This document shows, one piece after another, positions 62,678-64,000 of a DNA stretch of 64,000 bases. How positions within the stretch are numbered: the stretch's first letter is position 1; each line of letters opens with the position of its first letter. Origin of the DNA: Calditrichota bacterium (lineage in GTDB: Bacteria; Calditrichota; Calditrichia; Calditrichales; J004); NCBI GenBank assembly GCA_013112635.1, contig JABFGF010000003.1, positions 372,001 to 436,000 of the forward strand, given 5' to 3'. A program made the position numbers and the translations under genes. A model generated the notes under the pieces. The model was not told where the DNA came from. It searched no databases and was given only the letters and a program-made list of their open reading frames with translations.

Positions 62678-63103
62678 ATGTCTTCAATAAAAATAGATTT
62701 ACCTCAAAATTATATTTTCGAAACTGAAATTCCTATTCGTATTACTGATATGAATTATGGAGGACATCTTGGCAATGATGTCTATCTTACAATAATCCAC
62801 GAAGCAAGGGCACAGTTTTTAAAATCTCACGGTTATACTGAAATTGATATTGAAGGTGTTGGGGCTGTAGTTAATAATGCCGCCTTGGTTTATAAGGCGC
62901 AGGTTTTTTATGGAGATTTATTGACGATAAAGATTTCACTGGAAAATCCAGGACGAATGAGCTGTGATTTTAAATATCTGTTGGAAAATACAAAAACTGG
63001 CAAGGAAGTATGTCGCGCCCAAACAGGCTTTGTTTTTTTTAATTATGAAACCGGTAATATTGTTGAGATGCCTCAAAAATTCAGATCATTTTTTGAAAAA
63101 TAA
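62678..63103 (+). CDS. Acyl-CoA thioesterase (hotdog fold, 4HBT-like)
   Basis: This 141-residue protein has the 4HBT motif: IRITDMNYGGHLGNDVYLTI with the long central helix IIHEARAQFLKSHG, then the strand block VVNNAALVYKAQVFYGDLLT, and RAQTGFVFFNYETG near the end. The Asn/Tyr-Gly-Gly-His-Leu region is where the catalytic Asp or Glu of this family usually sits (Asp in ITDMNYGG). It would hydrolyse short or medium acyl-CoA. There is no signal. It is convergent with the thioredoxin-like gene. Confidence 0.88.
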   Translation: MSSIKIDLPQNYIFETEIPIRITDMNYGGHLGNDVYLTIIHEARAQFLKSHGYTEIDIEGVGAVVNNAALVYKAQVFYGDLLTIKISLENPGRMSCDFKYLLENTKTGKEVCRAQTGFVFFNYETGNIVEMPQKFRSFFEK

Positions 63104-63123
63104 ATTACCCAAAATTTAATTCA

Positions 63124-63432
63124 TTAAATTAGTCTAGTCATACGTTCAAGAAATTGATGTACTTCAGATACTGAAAAATTGCGGCTCAATCTTTTACTTT
63201 CCTTACCCTCTACAAATATAAGAATCGATGGGACAGCAAATATAGAATACTGTCCTGCCAGTTCCGGTTGCTTGGTTGTATCAATATATTTAAAAACCAC
63301 TTCGTTATAATTTTCTATCAATTTTTCAATTTTAGGTCTTAGAACTTTACAAACAGAGCATTGTGGAGTAGAAAAATAACTTATTACAATTGGATGGTTC
63401 TTTAAGAATTCGTCAAATTGATCTAACTGCAT
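63124..63432 (-). CDS. Thioredoxin-like protein
   Basis: This 102-residue thioredoxin fold has an active-site CSVC motif (STPQCSVCKVLRPKIEKLIE) in place of the common CGPC, and keeps the cis-proline strand FAVPSILIFVEGKES. The variant motif suggests a specialised redox role. There is no signal peptide, so it is cytoplasmic. GGTGAGAT precedes the ATG. It diverges from the Lrp-type regulator by 225 bases, and the regulator could control it. Confidence 0.85.
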   Translation of the reverse strand: MQLDQFDEFLKNHPIVISYFSTPQCSVCKVLRPKIEKLIENYNEVVFKYIDTTKQPELAGQYSIFAVPSILIFVEGKESKRLSRNFSVSEVHQFLERMTRLI

Positions 63433-63657
63433 TTATATCTCACCAAATATTGTTTTAGTTTTTTTGATGTACAAAATATTTGATTGGTACATTTTTAAGC
63501 ATCTACTCATATTCTTTTAATTTTTTTAACTATTCGTCCGTAAATATATAAACCTTTCAAGTGATTCTACCGAAAAACTTTAATAATTAAAGAAAAAATA
63601 TTGCTTTGCTTAAATAAATTTATTATATACCGCACTCGTGTTTAACGATTAAAAAGA

Positions 63658-64000
63658 ATGGAGCTAAAAATAGACAAAACAGATTTTCAAATTCTAAACA
63701 TGTTACAACAGAAAGGACGCATGAAAAGAAGCGTTATAGCTGAACATGTAGGGCTAACTATTCCGGCTGTAAGTGAACGAATGCGCAAAATGGAAGAATC
63801 GGGTGTAATAAGAAATTATGCCTGTATTGCCGATGCCCGCAAACTTAACCTGGATATGATGGCTTTTGTATTTATCGCGACAGAATCATCAAAAAGCTAC
63901 CAGATAATTATCGACCAGTCAGAAAAAGAACCGGAAATTCAGGAGTGCCACGCAATTACCGGTGGTGGATCACATCTTTTAAAGATTAGAACAGTCAATA
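63658..64000 (+). CDS. Lrp/AsnC family transcriptional regulator (3' partial)
   Basis: The frame starts at ATG 63658 (MELKIDKTDFQILNMLQQKG) and runs off the window edge after about 114 codons. The N-terminal helix-turn-helix is RMKRSVIAEHVGLTIPAVSE followed by RMRKMEESGVIRNY, the standard Lrp/AsnC reader. The RAM sensor domain begins after that (MMAFVFIATES, then EIQECHAITGGGSHLLKIRT). These proteins sense amino acids or related effectors. The 225-base upstream region is AT-rich and likely holds its promoter and operator. Confidence 0.9.
   Translation, partial: MELKIDKTDFQILNMLQQKGRMKRSVIAEHVGLTIPAVSERMRKMEESGVIRNYACIADARKLNLDMMAFVFIATESSKSYQIIIDQSEKEPEIQECHAITGGGSHLLKIRTVN

Overview
This is an AT-rich (about 40% GC by eye) chromosomal window that looks like a member of the FCB superphylum, most likely a Calditrichota-like or neighbouring lineage (Ignavibacteriota, KSB1 and Marinimicrobia are alternatives). 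The main evidence is seven secreted proteins, plus one gene remnant, that end in the 'NYPNPFNP' type C-terminal sorting domain finishing in a basic or hydrophobic tail such as KMLLIK. Supporting evidence is the FISUMP lipoproteins, an ECF sigma factor paired with a Ser/Thr kinase-TPR protein, and DUF2911, YwbE and CvfB proteins. I saw no rRNA, tRNA, CRISPR array, integrase or phage genes.

Layout. 0-10 kb: end of a conserved protein, CvfB, YwbE and an AddB/AddA recombination nuclease pair. 9.6-13.9 kb: two small orphan genes with a palindromic operator, a short-chain reductase, a CsgG-like lipoprotein and a DUF2652 protein. 14-24.7 kb: M64 and M61-like metallopeptidases, a GNAT acetyltransferase, a sodium:solute symporter with a 40-residue membrane partner, a PIG-L deacetylase, and DUF6483 and DUF2911 proteins. 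25-33.5 kb: a 1973-residue subtilase with a 291-bp-period repeat array, another sorted protein, and the 3' remnant of a lost sorted protein. 33.7-35.5 kb: an esterase and a PpiC-type isomerase lipoprotein. 35.7-44.3 kb: one 2866-codon gene fusing a flavin/iron-sulfur hydroxyacid-dehydrogenase-like module to a rearranged glutamate synthase. 44.5-58.8 kb: a secretome cluster (LVIVD/anchor-B, sulfotransferase, glycosyltransferase, FG-GAP, subtilase, DUF5010-like, YCF48 propeller, two FISUMP lipoproteins). 59-62.6 kb: an ECF sigma factor and a kinase-TPR gene separated by a GIY-YIG gene that lies between two near-identical hairpin repeats. 62.7-64 kb: a thioesterase, a thioredoxin-like protein and the start of an Lrp/AsnC regulator.

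Two themes stand out. The first is the giant fused enzyme, which could couple oxidation of a 2-hydroxyacid directly to glutamate synthesis. The second is a dense population of short hairpin repeats of several families in the intergenic spaces. They act as apparent terminators, supply the stop codon of one gene, and in one place bracket a small GIY-YIG nuclease gene in a layout resembling REP/RAYT elements.
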